Positions 9,901 to 18,199 of a stretch of 64,000 nt of DNA are shown here, in pieces. The position numbers and the translations under genes are program-made. The stretch's first letter is position 1; every line of letters begins with the position of its first letter. The notes below the pieces were generated by a model that was given only the letters and a program-made list of their open reading frames with translations, was not told the DNA's origin and searched no databases. The DNA is from Vibrio sp. DW001 (GTDB lineage: Bacteria; Pseudomonadota; Gammaproteobacteria; Enterobacterales; Vibrionaceae), in NCBI RefSeq assembly GCF_029016285.1, contig NZ_CP091975.1, positions 1,426,001 through 1,490,000 on the forward strand. Direction: 5' to 3'.

Positions 9901-10056
9901 GTGCCACTTCTACCGGATAGTTTCTTTAAACCAATGGCAGTGACAATTATGTTTGGCTTAGGATTCGCGACCATATTGACCTTAATCGTTGTGCCAGTGC
10001 TCTATCGTATTCTGCATAAAATACAGATAGTTACCATAGAAGATTCAAAAGAGTAA
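6925..10056 (+). CDS. vexK: RND-family efflux pump inner-membrane transporter
   Basis: Proton-driven RND transporter (ACR_tran family), 1043 residues, the usual length. It shows the typical layout of one N-terminal helix (about 31-50), a large periplasmic domain, six helices with ALGMLVDNAIVVVEGI (about 412-427, the conserved Asp in TM4), a second periplasmic domain, and closing helices with LLKNGIVLLDQIN. It probably trimerises and works with the two upstream adaptors. The closest-looking branch is the group with AcrB-like proton relay rather than heavy-metal CusA. It ends 59 bases before tag. Confidence 0.88.
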   Translation: MSDQKNAPILDAETPAEEKGIAAYFIKNKVISWMLSLIFLIGGTSAFFDLGRLEDPAFTIKDAMVVTSYPGATPVQVEEEVTYPIEKAIQQLIYVDEVNSISSRGLSQITVTMKNNYGPDDLPQIWDELRRKVNDLAPTLPPGVYTPQVIDDFGDVYGILLAISGEGYSYKELLDYVDYLRRDLELIDGIGKISVSGEQQEQVFIEISMKRLSSLGIAPSTIFNLLDTQNTVSDAGGVRIGEEYIRIQPTGEFKDVSQLGDLILTEGGAQGLIFLKDVATIKRGYVEVPSNIINFNGRLSLNMGVSFNSGVNVVEVGKRFDRRLAELKFQQPIGIDISEIYSQPKEVDKSVSGFVISLAQAVGIVIVVLLFFMGLRSGLLIGLILLVTVLGTFIFMQYMGIELQRISLGALVIALGMLVDNAIVVVEGILIGTKQGRTRLQAATDIVTQTIWPLFGATVIAVTAFAPIGLSDDATGEYCGTLFTVLLISLMLSWFTAISLTPFFADLFFKETSSDSKDDEGSDPYNGMIFVVYRNFLEFCMKRAWTTVIVLVVMLMVSIYGFTKVKQSFFPSSTTPMFMVDVWMPEGTDIRATNTKLQVLQGWLSEQDGVEHVTTTAGKGLQRFMLTYSPEKSYSAYGEIATRVTSAEAMDPLMAKFRSHIQLNFPEINYKLKKIELGPGGGAKIEARLVGSDPTILRTLATQVMDLMYADNGTTNIRHDWRERTKVLEPIFNESQARRYGITKSDVDEFLSMSFSGKSVGVYRDGTTLMPIVARLPEDERENINNIESMKIWSPGLSEYIPLQQVTLGYETRWEDPLIIRKNRKRMLTIFADPDLLGDETAATLQKRLMTQIDAIEMPSGYSLEWGGEYESSADAQESLFTTMPLGYLFMFLVTVFLFNSVKEPLIVWFTVPLAIIGVSTGLLLLDTPFGFMALLGFLSLSGMLLKNGIVLLDQINIEMTSGKEPYLAVVDAALSRVRPVCMAAITTILGMVPLLPDSFFKPMAVTIMFGLGFATILTLIVVPVLYRILHKIQIVTIEDSKE

Positions 10057-10115
10057 TTCAACTTCAATAGGGCGCTTTGTTTTTATATTGGAACAGAGCG
10101 CAATCAAGGATATCG

Positions 10116-10670
10116 ATGAACAGATGCAAGTGGGCTGATGAAACCAAACAAGATTACGTTGAATACCATGATAGCGAATGGGGAGTACCCATCTATGAAG
10201 ATAACGTATTCTTTGAGTTTCTGGTTCTGGAATCAGCACAAGCGGGGCTAAGTTGGTACACCATTCTAAAAAGGCGAGATGGCTATAGAAATGCATTTGC
10301 TAATTTTGACCCAATAAAAGTGTCTCAGTTTGATGGTGCGATGGTTGAAGTGCTATTGCAGGACAGTCGGATAATCCGAAATAGAGCAAAGATAGAGGCG
10401 GCTATAAATAACGCACAGCGATTTCTTGAGATTCAAAAGGAGTTTGGCAGCTTCAGTGATTATGTTTGGGCGTTTGTAGGTCATCAACCGATCTCTAATC
10501 GAACGGCTGGTGACTCTCCTCCTGCGACGACATCTGAATCGGATCGGCTATTCAAAGATTTGAAGAAGCGAGGGTTTAAGTTTTTAGGCAGCACAACGGT
10601 TTACGCGTTTATGCAAGCGACGGGCTTAGTCGACGATCATGATATAGATTGTTTTAAGAGAAAAACCTAA
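10116..10670 (+). CDS. tag: DNA-3-methyladenine glycosylase I
   Basis: Base-excision repair glycosylase that removes 3-methyladenine from DNA. The 184-residue product starting MNRCKWADETKQDY matches E. coli Tag (187) throughout: HDSEWGVP, GLSWYTILKKR-type helix-hairpin segment, and KKRGFKFLGSTT near the end. The zinc-binding residues are present: Cys4 and His18 at the N-terminus and His/Cys in the C-terminal VDDHDIDC. The start at 10116 is 5 bases after AAGGA; an in-frame upstream ATG at 10077 would add 13 residues without family similarity. It is constitutive in E. coli, and nothing here suggests Ada control. Confidence 0.95.
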   Translation: MNRCKWADETKQDYVEYHDSEWGVPIYEDNVFFEFLVLESAQAGLSWYTILKRRDGYRNAFANFDPIKVSQFDGAMVEVLLQDSRIIRNRAKIEAAINNAQRFLEIQKEFGSFSDYVWAFVGHQPISNRTAGDSPPATTSESDRLFKDLKKRGFKFLGSTTVYAFMQATGLVDDHDIDCFKRKT

Positions 10671-10816
10671 CACTGGTTGCGTACAGGTTACTTTTTATTA
10701 TCAAAAGTGGCCATTTTTGTCTTTCTAGAACTAAAATCTAAGGGGGATGTGATTAATTTGTAAATACGTAAGTATTTTCATATGGATTAACGGAACGCTT
10801 TGTTAGGTGCTGGGTT

Positions 10817-11962
10817 ATGAACTCGTTAAAAGAAACTAAACAGTCTGTTCATTCACGCTCTGGACATATTGATTCTTTGCGTCAGGAACTAAAAGACATT
10901 CATCAACGTATTTTGGCTGAGATACCTGATGTAGCTCGAATAGCGATAGTATCTTATGATCCTAAGAGTACACAATTATATACCTATGCCGAAAGCAGCA
11001 TGGGGTTGAATAACTTCACAAACTACTCCTTCCCATTAAACTCTTGCCCTAAGTTAAAAGTATGTGCGGAGCAAAGGTGCACACGTATTGTTGATGATTT
11101 ACCGGGGACGATCGACGGTGAGAACAAACATTCTGAATGGTTGCTACAGCAAGGCTATAACTCTTCTTATACCGTTCCTATTTACAATGGACAAAATTTT
11201 ATTGGCTTCATATTTTTCGACTCTTATCGAAAAGCCGTCTTTACTGACGAAATTCAACAAAATTTGGCTCCGTTTTGTGATCTTATTAACTTTGCGGTTA
11301 ACACAGAGTATTCATTACTCAATGCGATTCTTACATCAGCAGAGATAACGAAAGCGCTTTCTGCTGGCTATAAAAATGAATCGAAACAACATATGGAAAG
11401 GATGAGCCGCTATGCGCATCTTATTGCCAAAGGGGTGGCTGATATCTATCATCTTGATGATGAATTGATAGAGAGCGTACATATTTTTTCTCGCCTACAT
11501 GATATTGGCAAGTCAGCGTTATCCATTGAGATATTACTTAAACCTTCGTCTTTGGCCGTCGATGAGCGTGAGAAAATGAGGGATTACATTTCCAGTGGGG
11601 TTAAGGAAGTAGACAAAATTATCGAGAATCTAGGTTTTCCATCACACCGTTGTATTGAGGTACTTAAGAGTATTGTCTCTTGTCATCAGGAATTCTTAGA
11701 TGGGACGGGTTACCCGAATGGATTGTCTGATGTAGAGATAGCCGTCCCAGCTCGTATAGTTACTGTGGCGAATGTTTTTGATGCATTGACCAGTCATCGC
11801 CCGTATAAACAGGCCTGCTCAGTCTCAGCCGCACTATTAGAGCTCGAAAAAATGGTATATAGTGGAAAACTCGATGGGCATTGTGTAAATGCACTGAGGG
11901 AACATCAAGATTACCTAGCTGATATCATCAGGCGATATCCGGAATCTGATCCAAGTTTATAA
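10817..11962 (+). CDS. GAF / HD-GYP domain protein, putative cyclic-di-GMP phosphodiesterase
   Basis: Cytoplasmic 381-residue protein with an N-terminal GAF-like sensor domain (about 30-165) and a C-terminal HD-GYP domain (about 185-370). The HD pair is present in LHDIGKSALS and the GYP motif in LDGTGYPNGL, followed by ARIVTVANVFDALTSHRPYK, as in active HD-GYP phosphodiesterases that open or hydrolyse cyclic di-GMP to pGpG or GMP. One departure is visible: the metal-binding HHE that precedes DGxGYP reads HQE, so one metal ligand is Gln. A PilZ gene follows in the same direction after 174 bases. Confidence 0.85.
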   Translation: MNSLKETKQSVHSRSGHIDSLRQELKDIHQRILAEIPDVARIAIVSYDPKSTQLYTYAESSMGLNNFTNYSFPLNSCPKLKVCAEQRCTRIVDDLPGTIDGENKHSEWLLQQGYNSSYTVPIYNGQNFIGFIFFDSYRKAVFTDEIQQNLAPFCDLINFAVNTEYSLLNAILTSAEITKALSAGYKNESKQHMERMSRYAHLIAKGVADIYHLDDELIESVHIFSRLHDIGKSALSIEILLKPSSLAVDEREKMRDYISSGVKEVDKIIENLGFPSHRCIEVLKSIVSCHQEFLDGTGYPNGLSDVEIAVPARIVTVANVFDALTSHRPYKQACSVSAALLELEKMVYSGKLDGHCVNALREHQDYLADIIRRYPESDPSL

Positions 11963-12136
11963 GCAGTGCCAGTATCAACAATATCGCTGTATTTGTCGGT
12001 TAGCCGCTAATCATAACTTGTACGTGTGCTTTTTCGACATAGAGCAAACTAATTGTTGTGAAAATTGATTACCCTATAAAATTGATGAATAACAATGAGT
12101 TTCATATCCGTTTATGTTTAGAAGTCTATTAATACT

Positions 12137-12790
12137 ATGAGTAGTGAACCAACCAAAGTCACCGACCTTAAAAAATTCCTCCAGTTTGGCATGAAACTTT
12201 CTTCGGTAATTAACTTTGGGCCGACTAATCAGTATACCTTTACGGGTACTTTTATTGGTCTTAAAGAGCATAATTACCTTATTTTTGAGCTTAGTACCAA
12301 AGCAACAGAAGATCTTGTCACTAGGAATATAAACGGTTCGGAGATTGTTCTTAGGGGCGTAACCAATACAGATGAAGGTCACGTTATTGCCTTTCGATCT
12401 CGTATTTTAGGCGTCAAGATGATGGGGTCCTCATGGCTGATATTTTTGTCGTATCCAAATAAGTTTGAAACCAAACCCATCCGAGCGACAAAACGCTATA
12501 AAGTGAATATTGGTGCAACGGTTCAGATCTGTGGTCAAGAGTACAAAGCCCAGCTTTTAGATATTTCAGTGGCCGGTTGTGGGTTGCTCATAAAACAAAG
12601 AATTATTGTCAAGCCGGGTCAAGAAGTCATTGTAGTCCCTGATCTTAAGAATATTCCTAAACATTATCCTAAAGCTTATGTTGTTAATTCACGCGTACAA
12701 TCTGACAGTACGATAGTTGGGGTTGAATTAGTAGAAGATCTAGATTGGAGTGATGAGTTGAGGCTAGAGATACTGCAGTTGGTGGTATGA
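12137..12790 (+). CDS. PilZ-domain cyclic-di-GMP receptor protein
   Basis: 217-residue cytoplasmic protein with an N-terminal YcgR/PilZN-like beta domain (about 10-105) and a C-terminal PilZ domain (about 115-215). Both cyclic-di-GMP binding motifs are present: RxxxR in RATKRYK and D-x-S-x-x-G in LLDISVAGCGLL. Proteins of this design act on motility or surface polysaccharide; the target cannot be read from the sequence. Lying beside an HD-GYP gene suggests a local signalling pair. A symmetrical stem-loop lies just after the stop. Confidence 0.87.
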   Translation: MSSEPTKVTDLKKFLQFGMKLSSVINFGPTNQYTFTGTFIGLKEHNYLIFELSTKATEDLVTRNINGSEIVLRGVTNTDEGHVIAFRSRILGVKMMGSSWLIFLSYPNKFETKPIRATKRYKVNIGATVQICGQEYKAQLLDISVAGCGLLIKQRIIVKPGQEVIVVPDLKNIPKHYPKAYVVNSRVQSDSTIVGVELVEDLDWSDELRLEILQLVV

Positions 12791-12812
12791 TCTAAGTGGT
12801 GCTGCTGGTTAA

Positions 12813-12845
12813 ATAGAAGTCGAGTATTATTGACTCGACTTCTAT
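12813..12845. terminator. Bidirectional stem-loop between PilZ gene and metC
   Basis: A perfect 13-base inverted repeat (arms 12813-12825 and 12833-12845, core GAAGTCGAGT/ACTCGACTTC) with a 7-base loop lies between two convergent genes. It lacks a T-tract on either side, so termination efficiency is uncertain, but its position fits a shared terminator. Confidence 0.6.
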
Positions 12846-12880
12846 AGAGATAACGAATTCAGACGATGAGTTCTGGCTAA

Positions 12881-14068
12881 TCAAGAGAGCGCTTGTTGGT
12901 ATCTTTCTAAGCCTTTATCAAGGTCATCGATCAACTCATCGACGTTCTCTAACCCAATATGCAAACGTACTAGCGTTCCTTTGAAATTAGGATTGGCTAC
13001 GGTTCGTAAACTATTAAATGAGCCTGGCTCATTAGCAAGAATCAGGCTTTCAAACCCACCCCATGAATACCCCATACTAAAATGTGTCATACCATCGAGT
13101 AACTCGGTGGTCGCTTTAGAATCTGCTGTTTTAAGGATAAAAGAGAACAGGCCATTACAACCAGTAAAATCGCGTTTATAAAACGCATGTCCCGGGCAAG
13201 TTTCTAATGCAGGATGACGAACATGATCGACGAGCGGATGCTTGGCTAACCAATTTGCTACCTTAATGCTGTTTTCTTCGTGTTGGCGTAATCTCACGTC
13301 AAGTGTTCTTAACCCTCGAAGCGCGAGGTATGCATCGTCGGGTGAGACACATTGACCCATGAGATAACTTTGTTCACGCAGTTGGTCCCAACATTTCTGA
13401 TTCGACACCGCGGTACCAATCATAACGTCTGAATGACCTACGATATATTTCGTTGCTGCTTGTACCGAAATATCTACCCCGAAATCAAAGGGGGAAAAGT
13501 TAACACCGGCACCCCAGGTATTATCAAGGATGGTGATCATGTCAGTTTCTTTGGCTATTTTTGTCAGGGTTGGAACATCTTGCACTTCCATGGTGACGGA
13601 ACCTGGAGACTCAAGGAACAATATTTTGGTATTGGCTCTAATGAGTTCGCGGATGCCATCGCCTATCATAGGATCATAATAGGTCGTCTCAACCCCCATT
13701 TTTTTTAGTATTACATCGCAAAAGTTTCGGGTAGGTTCATAACACGTATCGACCATCAGAATATGGTCACCTGTTTCTACGAAGCAGAGAATCGCGTTAG
13801 AAATTGCCGCTGTACCACAAGGATAAAGTGCACAACCAGCACCACCTTCAATTTGATTCATCGCATCTTGAAATGCAAAATGTGTATTGGTACCACGACG
13901 ACCATAAAATAGGGTTTTATTTGCCCGGTCTTTCGTTGCTTGAATTTTTTGTGCAACGGTTTCAAAAACAACGGTTGAAGCACGTTGGACGGGCGGATTG
14001 ACCACACCGTTTGTCCATTTTTTATTTCGACCAGCAGTGACCAGTTTGGTTTGTTTGTGTTCGGACAT
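12881..14068 (-). CDS. metC: Cystathionine beta-lyase
   Basis: PLP enzyme that cleaves cystathionine to homocysteine, pyruvate and ammonia in methionine synthesis. At 395 residues (E. coli 395) it shows the Cys/Met-metabolism PLP fold: YGRRGTNTHFAFQDAM, ILDNTWGAG, and the Schiff-base Lys in AATKYIVGHSDVM (about residue 210). The C-terminal MSYSWGGFESL is typical of MetC rather than MetB. No other met gene is adjacent. The start at 14068 is followed by a normal N-terminus (MSEHKQTKLV). Confidence 0.95.
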   Translation of the reverse strand: MSEHKQTKLVTAGRNKKWTNGVVNPPVQRASTVVFETVAQKIQATKDRANKTLFYGRRGTNTHFAFQDAMNQIEGGAGCALYPCGTAAISNAILCFVETGDHILMVDTCYEPTRNFCDVILKKMGVETTYYDPMIGDGIRELIRANTKILFLESPGSVTMEVQDVPTLTKIAKETDMITILDNTWGAGVNFSPFDFGVDISVQAATKYIVGHSDVMIGTAVSNQKCWDQLREQSYLMGQCVSPDDAYLALRGLRTLDVRLRQHEENSIKVANWLAKHPLVDHVRHPALETCPGHAFYKRDFTGCNGLFSFILKTADSKATTELLDGMTHFSMGYSWGGFESLILANEPGSFNSLRTVANPNFKGTLVRLHIGLENVDELIDDLDKGLERYQQALS

Positions 14069-14167
14069 CCCATTTCCCTACATGATGTTTTAATCTGATT
14101 TGGTTAATTTAAAACATGATAGGAGATATTAAGCAACTGAAATTCGCTGCAGAAGAGTGTGAAACGG

Positions 14168-15622
14168 TTATAACAATGGGCTAAACAGGTAGAAAACACG
14201 TTCGAGAAAGCGATATCGCATACTTCTTCCATTCCATTGTGCTTTATCAACTCTGGTTGACAAGGCTTTATAAGATTCCAATAGTTCAACCATCTCCAAT
14301 GTAAAATCTCGATTATCTACGGCGAGCGTGAGCTCAAAATTAAGCCATAAACTGCGCATATCAATATTGACTGTACCGACCAAACAGTAAAGACCATCAA
14401 CAACGACCGATTTGGTGTGCAACAGTCCTCCATCAAATTCATATATCTTTACGCCAGCATCAAGCAGTTCGTCGTAGTAGGCACGAGAAGCCCACTGAAC
14501 CATAATAGAATCGTTGTTCTTAGGGATGATGAGTTCCACGGTTACACCTCGTTGGGCGGTCATGCGAAACTCTTCTAATAATTCATCACTAGGGACAAAA
14601 TAAGGTGTTGTTATACTGACGGATTTCGTTGCCTGGTTTATCGCTAGGGTAAGTACTTGTTGTATTAGGTTTTCTGGCATTCCAGGTCCGGATGGTACCA
14701 CTTGGATTGGTAGAGCTTTGTCTTCGCTTGCAATAATACATTCTGGCAAGGTAGGCAGTTGTCTATCACCGGTTTCAACCTCCCAGTCCCATGCGTGAAT
14801 AGCAGATAGAACATTAACCGTTGGTCCAGTAATACGAACCATCACATCTACCCATTGACCAACGCCTGCATTCTGTTTGAAAAAAGCAGGATCGACCATA
14901 TTCATAGAACCGGTATAGGCGACATCATCATCGATCACGATAATCTTTCGGTGTTGTCGTAGATCAAGGCGTCTTAAAAAAAGACGCCAAGGGCTGACAC
15001 CGAGTGCTTGAATCACCCGGATACCTTCTTGCTCCATCATTTGTATCCAATGACTCTTGAAGAAGCGATAACTGCCAGCGGAGTCGAGTAAGATTTGTAT
15101 TTCTACGCCCCTTTTTGCCGCTCGAATTAAAGCACTGCTTACCGCATCGACTAAACCGCCGTTGTGCCAAATGTAAAAAACGGCGCGGATGTGGTGGTTA
15201 GAGTTATCGATGTCTTTGATGATGGAACGGAGTATCTCATTCGGATAACGTTGGAGTGATAAGGTATTGCCGCATAGTGCTGGAATACTCATGCGGTGGT
15301 TACATAAGTCATCTATCTTCGTGATCTGTGGGCTCATCAGCTCAGGTAAATGAGCTTGACAGTCGTGTAACTGATCGAACCATTCTCCATAGGGCGTAAA
15401 CATCTGTTTGGCTCTCTCCGCCCGCTTTTTTCCTAGGTTTAGTTCGCCAAAAAGAAAATAACAGATTATGCCAAATACAGGGATGATATAGATAATCATC
15501 AACCAAGCTAAAGAAACGCTCACCGCTCGTCTTTTCAGTACGACGCGCAGCGTGACACCGGCTACAAGAACCCAGTAAAAGCCAATACTTACAAGTGTCA
15601 TTATGTGATAAAACTTTTCCAT
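14168..15622 (-). CDS. cls: Cardiolipin synthase A
   Basis: Phospholipase D superfamily enzyme that condenses two phosphatidylglycerols to cardiolipin at the inner membrane. At 484 residues (E. coli ClsA 486) it begins with two transmembrane helices (about 8-30 and 38-58, containing IPVFGIICYFLFGE), then carries two HKD motifs: HRKIIVID (first) and HTKSVVVD (second), followed by GTVNIDMRS. The gene is monocistronic, with its own upstream region of about 440 bases. Confidence 0.95.
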   Translation of the reverse strand: MEKFYHIMTLVSIGFYWVLVAGVTLRVVLKRRAVSVSLAWLMIIYIIPVFGIICYFLFGELNLGKKRAERAKQMFTPYGEWFDQLHDCQAHLPELMSPQITKIDDLCNHRMSIPALCGNTLSLQRYPNEILRSIIKDIDNSNHHIRAVFYIWHNGGLVDAVSSALIRAAKRGVEIQILLDSAGSYRFFKSHWIQMMEQEGIRVIQALGVSPWRLFLRRLDLRQHRKIIVIDDDVAYTGSMNMVDPAFFKQNAGVGQWVDVMVRITGPTVNVLSAIHAWDWEVETGDRQLPTLPECIIASEDKALPIQVVPSGPGMPENLIQQVLTLAINQATKSVSITTPYFVPSDELLEEFRMTAQRGVTVELIIPKNNDSIMVQWASRAYYDELLDAGVKIYEFDGGLLHTKSVVVDGLYCLVGTVNIDMRSLWLNFELTLAVDNRDFTLEMVELLESYKALSTRVDKAQWNGRSMRYRFLERVFYLFSPLL

Positions 15623-16064
15623 CTAACCTCGTTGAAAAGAAGAATAGTTAACAAATTGATAATAAAGCCTTTTAAAAATTATTGTCGAGCTTAATTGTTA
15701 ATCAGTGTCACAGGCTTGTTTTTTAATGCGTAGTCATCCTTCTAACAGACAGAATAGTACAAGCTAATAGGAGTTTAGTTGAGTATGCGGGCAATGGAAT
15801 AACAGGAAATAGATAACAGTAGATAATCGGGCGGTTTGTTTACTAAATAGGAAGTTAACGAGCAATTGTATAAAATAACAACATTTATTCGCGTAAATGG
15901 CAGTTTAATCCACAATTTACACCAGAGGGTCTTCCAATTCTACGCGCAAACTGTTTTACTTGCCACGCTTGATGCATTGATAGTCTATAGGTCTGACTGT
16001 TCAGATTTATTTACACAATTTCTCTGTATTTTTACAGTACTTAATTACATATTTGGTAAATACA
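15623..16064. other. Intergenic region between divergent cls and NSS transporter genes
   Basis: 442 bases without a supported gene. The open frame at 15866-16081 (71 residues) overlaps the transporter start and has no family features. I looked for a glycine-type riboswitch or a strong palindrome, because the downstream gene is an amino-acid-type symporter, and found neither. The promoters of both genes should lie here. Confidence 0.6.
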
Positions 16065-17399
16065 ATGGCAACGAATTCTAGAGCCCAATTTTCGTCTAAA
16101 TTTGGCTTCATTATGGCCGCAGCGGGTTCTGCTGTCGGTTTAGGAAATATTTGGGGATTCCCAACACAGGCAGCGAGCAATGGTGGCGCTGTTTTTTTAA
16201 TTGTCTATCTTTTGATGGTTTGCGTACTTGCATTCCCGATGTTAGTCGCAGAGTTAACCATTGGTCGGTATGGGCAATCGAACCCTGTTGGTTCAATCAA
16301 GGCGATTTGGCCAAATGGTAAAATAGGTGCTGCACTTCTAGGCCTAGCTGCAATGACGTGTGCGTCATTAATTCTTGCTTTTTACTCGATCGTTGCAGGC
16401 TGGTTGGTCGGTGGTTTTGCTGGTAGTGTGTTTGATTTGGTTGGATTGACAGCCGCGTCAGATTGGATAAATGGCTTTGGCTCAGCACGCAATCTATTAC
16501 TGATGGTTGCCTTTATGGCATTAACTATGTATGTAGTAAGAAGCGGTGTGGCAGACGGTATTGAACGTTGGTCTACTCGCTTAATGCCGATGTTGTTTAC
16601 TCTATTTACGGTTCTAATTATTTACATTTTGACTCAGGACGGTGCGTCTGAGGGCCTCAAAATGTACCTGATACCAGATATCTCACATTTCACACCCAAA
16701 CTGCTCGTCAGCGCAATGGGTCAGGCATTCTTTTCTCTATCATTGGGAGTGGGTTCCATAATGGTTTATGGGTCATATCTTCAAAAAGATGTGAACATCC
16801 CTAAAACCGCAGCGCAAGTAGCGGCGATTGATACTGGCGTTGCCGTTGGTGCTGGTCTTCTTATTCTGCCAGCTATGTTTGTAGCAAAAGAGCACGGTGT
16901 GCAGATATTCTCTGAATCGGGTGCGTTATTAAGTTCGGATACGCTTGTATTTACTGTGCTACCCGCATTGTTCGATTCAATGGGTTCTGTTGGTCTATTG
17001 GTTAGCTTGGTGTTTTTCTTGCTGATGATTATTGCAGCGCTTACGTCGTCCATCTCTTTACTTGAGGTCCCGGTTGCCTGTGCAATTGAAGAACTAAAGC
17101 AGAAACGCTCTACTGCCGTACTTTGGATTGGTGGTTTGATCACGGCATTCTCGGCAGTTATTGTATTTAACTTCGGTGCAATGTTCGGAACGGTTATCGA
17201 AATATCGACCGTGTATGGTCAGCCAATATTGGGCCTTTGTTGGGCGTTATTAGTTGGTTGGGTTTGGAAGCGTGATAAAGTATTACAAGAGATCAAACAA
17301 GGCTTCCCAGAAGTAGAACAGGGATTGTTTTGGAAAATTTGGCCTTGGTATGTTCGTGTCGTTTGTCCCGTCTTTATGCTTTTGGTCTTCTTCGCATAA
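16065..17399 (+). CDS. Sodium-dependent transporter of the NSS (neurotransmitter:sodium symporter) family
   Basis: Inner-membrane Na+-coupled symporter, 444 residues with 11-12 hydrophobic helices. The N-terminal helix carries the NSS signature (FIMAAAGSAVGLGNIWGFP), which forms the sodium and substrate sites. Bacterial members take up amino acids such as leucine, tryptophan or alanine; the substrate here is not evident. The ATG at 16065 is preferred over an in-frame TTG at 16053. A strong terminator follows. Confidence 0.88.
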   Translation: MATNSRAQFSSKFGFIMAAAGSAVGLGNIWGFPTQAASNGGAVFLIVYLLMVCVLAFPMLVAELTIGRYGQSNPVGSIKAIWPNGKIGAALLGLAAMTCASLILAFYSIVAGWLVGGFAGSVFDLVGLTAASDWINGFGSARNLLLMVAFMALTMYVVRSGVADGIERWSTRLMPMLFTLFTVLIIYILTQDGASEGLKMYLIPDISHFTPKLLVSAMGQAFFSLSLGVGSIMVYGSYLQKDVNIPKTAAQVAAIDTGVAVGAGLLILPAMFVAKEHGVQIFSESGALLSSDTLVFTVLPALFDSMGSVGLLVSLVFFLLMIIAALTSSISLLEVPVACAIEELKQKRSTAVLWIGGLITAFSAVIVFNFGAMFGTVIEISTVYGQPILGLCWALLVGWVWKRDKVLQEIKQGFPEVEQGLFWKIWPWYVRVVCPVFMLLVFFA

Positions 17400-17427
17400 A
17401 TCCGACAATCATCTAAGTTGTTCAAAG

Positions 17428-17451
17428 GCTCTGCAATTGCAGAGCTTTTTT
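17428..17451 (+). terminator. Rho-independent terminator after NSS transporter
   Basis: GCTCTGC-AATT-GCAGAGC followed by six T residues, 28 bases after the stop. Confidence 0.92.
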
Positions 17452-17515
17452 GATCTAGCTACTCGCATTTTTCTATCAAAGCAGATAATCTGCGCCAACA
17501 TATGGAGTAACGATT

Positions 17516-18196
17516 ATGTTTGATATTCTTCGGCTACAAGATGATTTTATTGTAATTAACAAATTCCACAATGTTAGCGTTCATAAAGATGACGGTGACA
17601 CTATGTTGCTACAGGAAGTCGCAAAGGTAACCAAAGACAACCAGTTATACCTCGTTCATCGGTTGGACAAAATGACCTCAGGTATCTTGTTGTTGGCCAG
17701 AAATAAGCAGGCGGCTCGAGAGTTGTCGGCTCTATTCGCGCAGCGAAGTATTGAAAAATATTACGTTGCGATAGGCAGTAAGAAACCAAAGAAAAAGCAA
17801 GGCTTGATTAGCGGTGATATGGAACGTTCACGTCGTTCAAGTTGGAAGCTCATCAATAACAAAAATAATCCAGCAGTAACCCAATTTTTTTCGTTGGCAG
17901 GTGAAGCGGGTGAGCGTATTTTTCTGTGTAAACCTTATACTGGCAAAACGCATCAGATACGGGTTGCCCTTAAATCAGTCGGTTCTTCTATTGTTGGTGA
18001 TCGGATATATAACCCGTCTTGCATTAGTGATCGAGGTTATCTGCACGCATTTGCAATTCGGTTTAAGTTTCAAAATGAGATGGTTAGCCTAATTGCACCA
18101 CCTTCTATGGGTGAGAAATGGCAGTCTACGGAAATGCTGACGGCATTGGAACAATGGGACACGCCTTGGGATCTACCATGGCCAACGATTAAATAG
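17516..18196 (+). CDS. RluA-like RNA pseudouridine synthase (no S4 domain)
   Basis: Converts specific uridines in RNA to pseudouridine. The 226-residue protein is essentially the catalytic domain alone: the RluA-family active-site motif HRLDKMTSG (catalytic Asp about 52) and the later KPYTGKTHQIRVALK and IVGDRIYNP blocks are present, and no N-terminal S4 RNA-binding domain is encoded. It resembles the small RluA relatives of gamma-proteobacteria rather than RluC/RluD. The target RNA is unknown. It ends 3 bases before the methyltransferase gene, so the two are likely cotranscribed. Confidence 0.87.
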   Translation: MFDILRLQDDFIVINKFHNVSVHKDDGDTMLLQEVAKVTKDNQLYLVHRLDKMTSGILLLARNKQAARELSALFAQRSIEKYYVAIGSKKPKKKQGLISGDMERSRRSSWKLINNKNNPAVTQFFSLAGEAGERIFLCKPYTGKTHQIRVALKSVGSSIVGDRIYNPSCISDRGYLHAFAIRFKFQNEMVSLIAPPSMGEKWQSTEMLTALEQWDTPWDLPWPTIK

Positions 18197-18199
18197 ATT

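Noticed and set aside
15623..16064. Glycine-type riboswitch ahead of the sodium symporter
   Set aside because: Vibrio glycine riboswitches precede sodium/alanine symporters of a different family, and no conserved aptamer core was visible here.
15866..16081. 71-codon open frame upstream of the NSS transporter
   Set aside because: It overlaps the transporter start, has no ribosome-binding site or conserved pattern, and reads like chance open frame.
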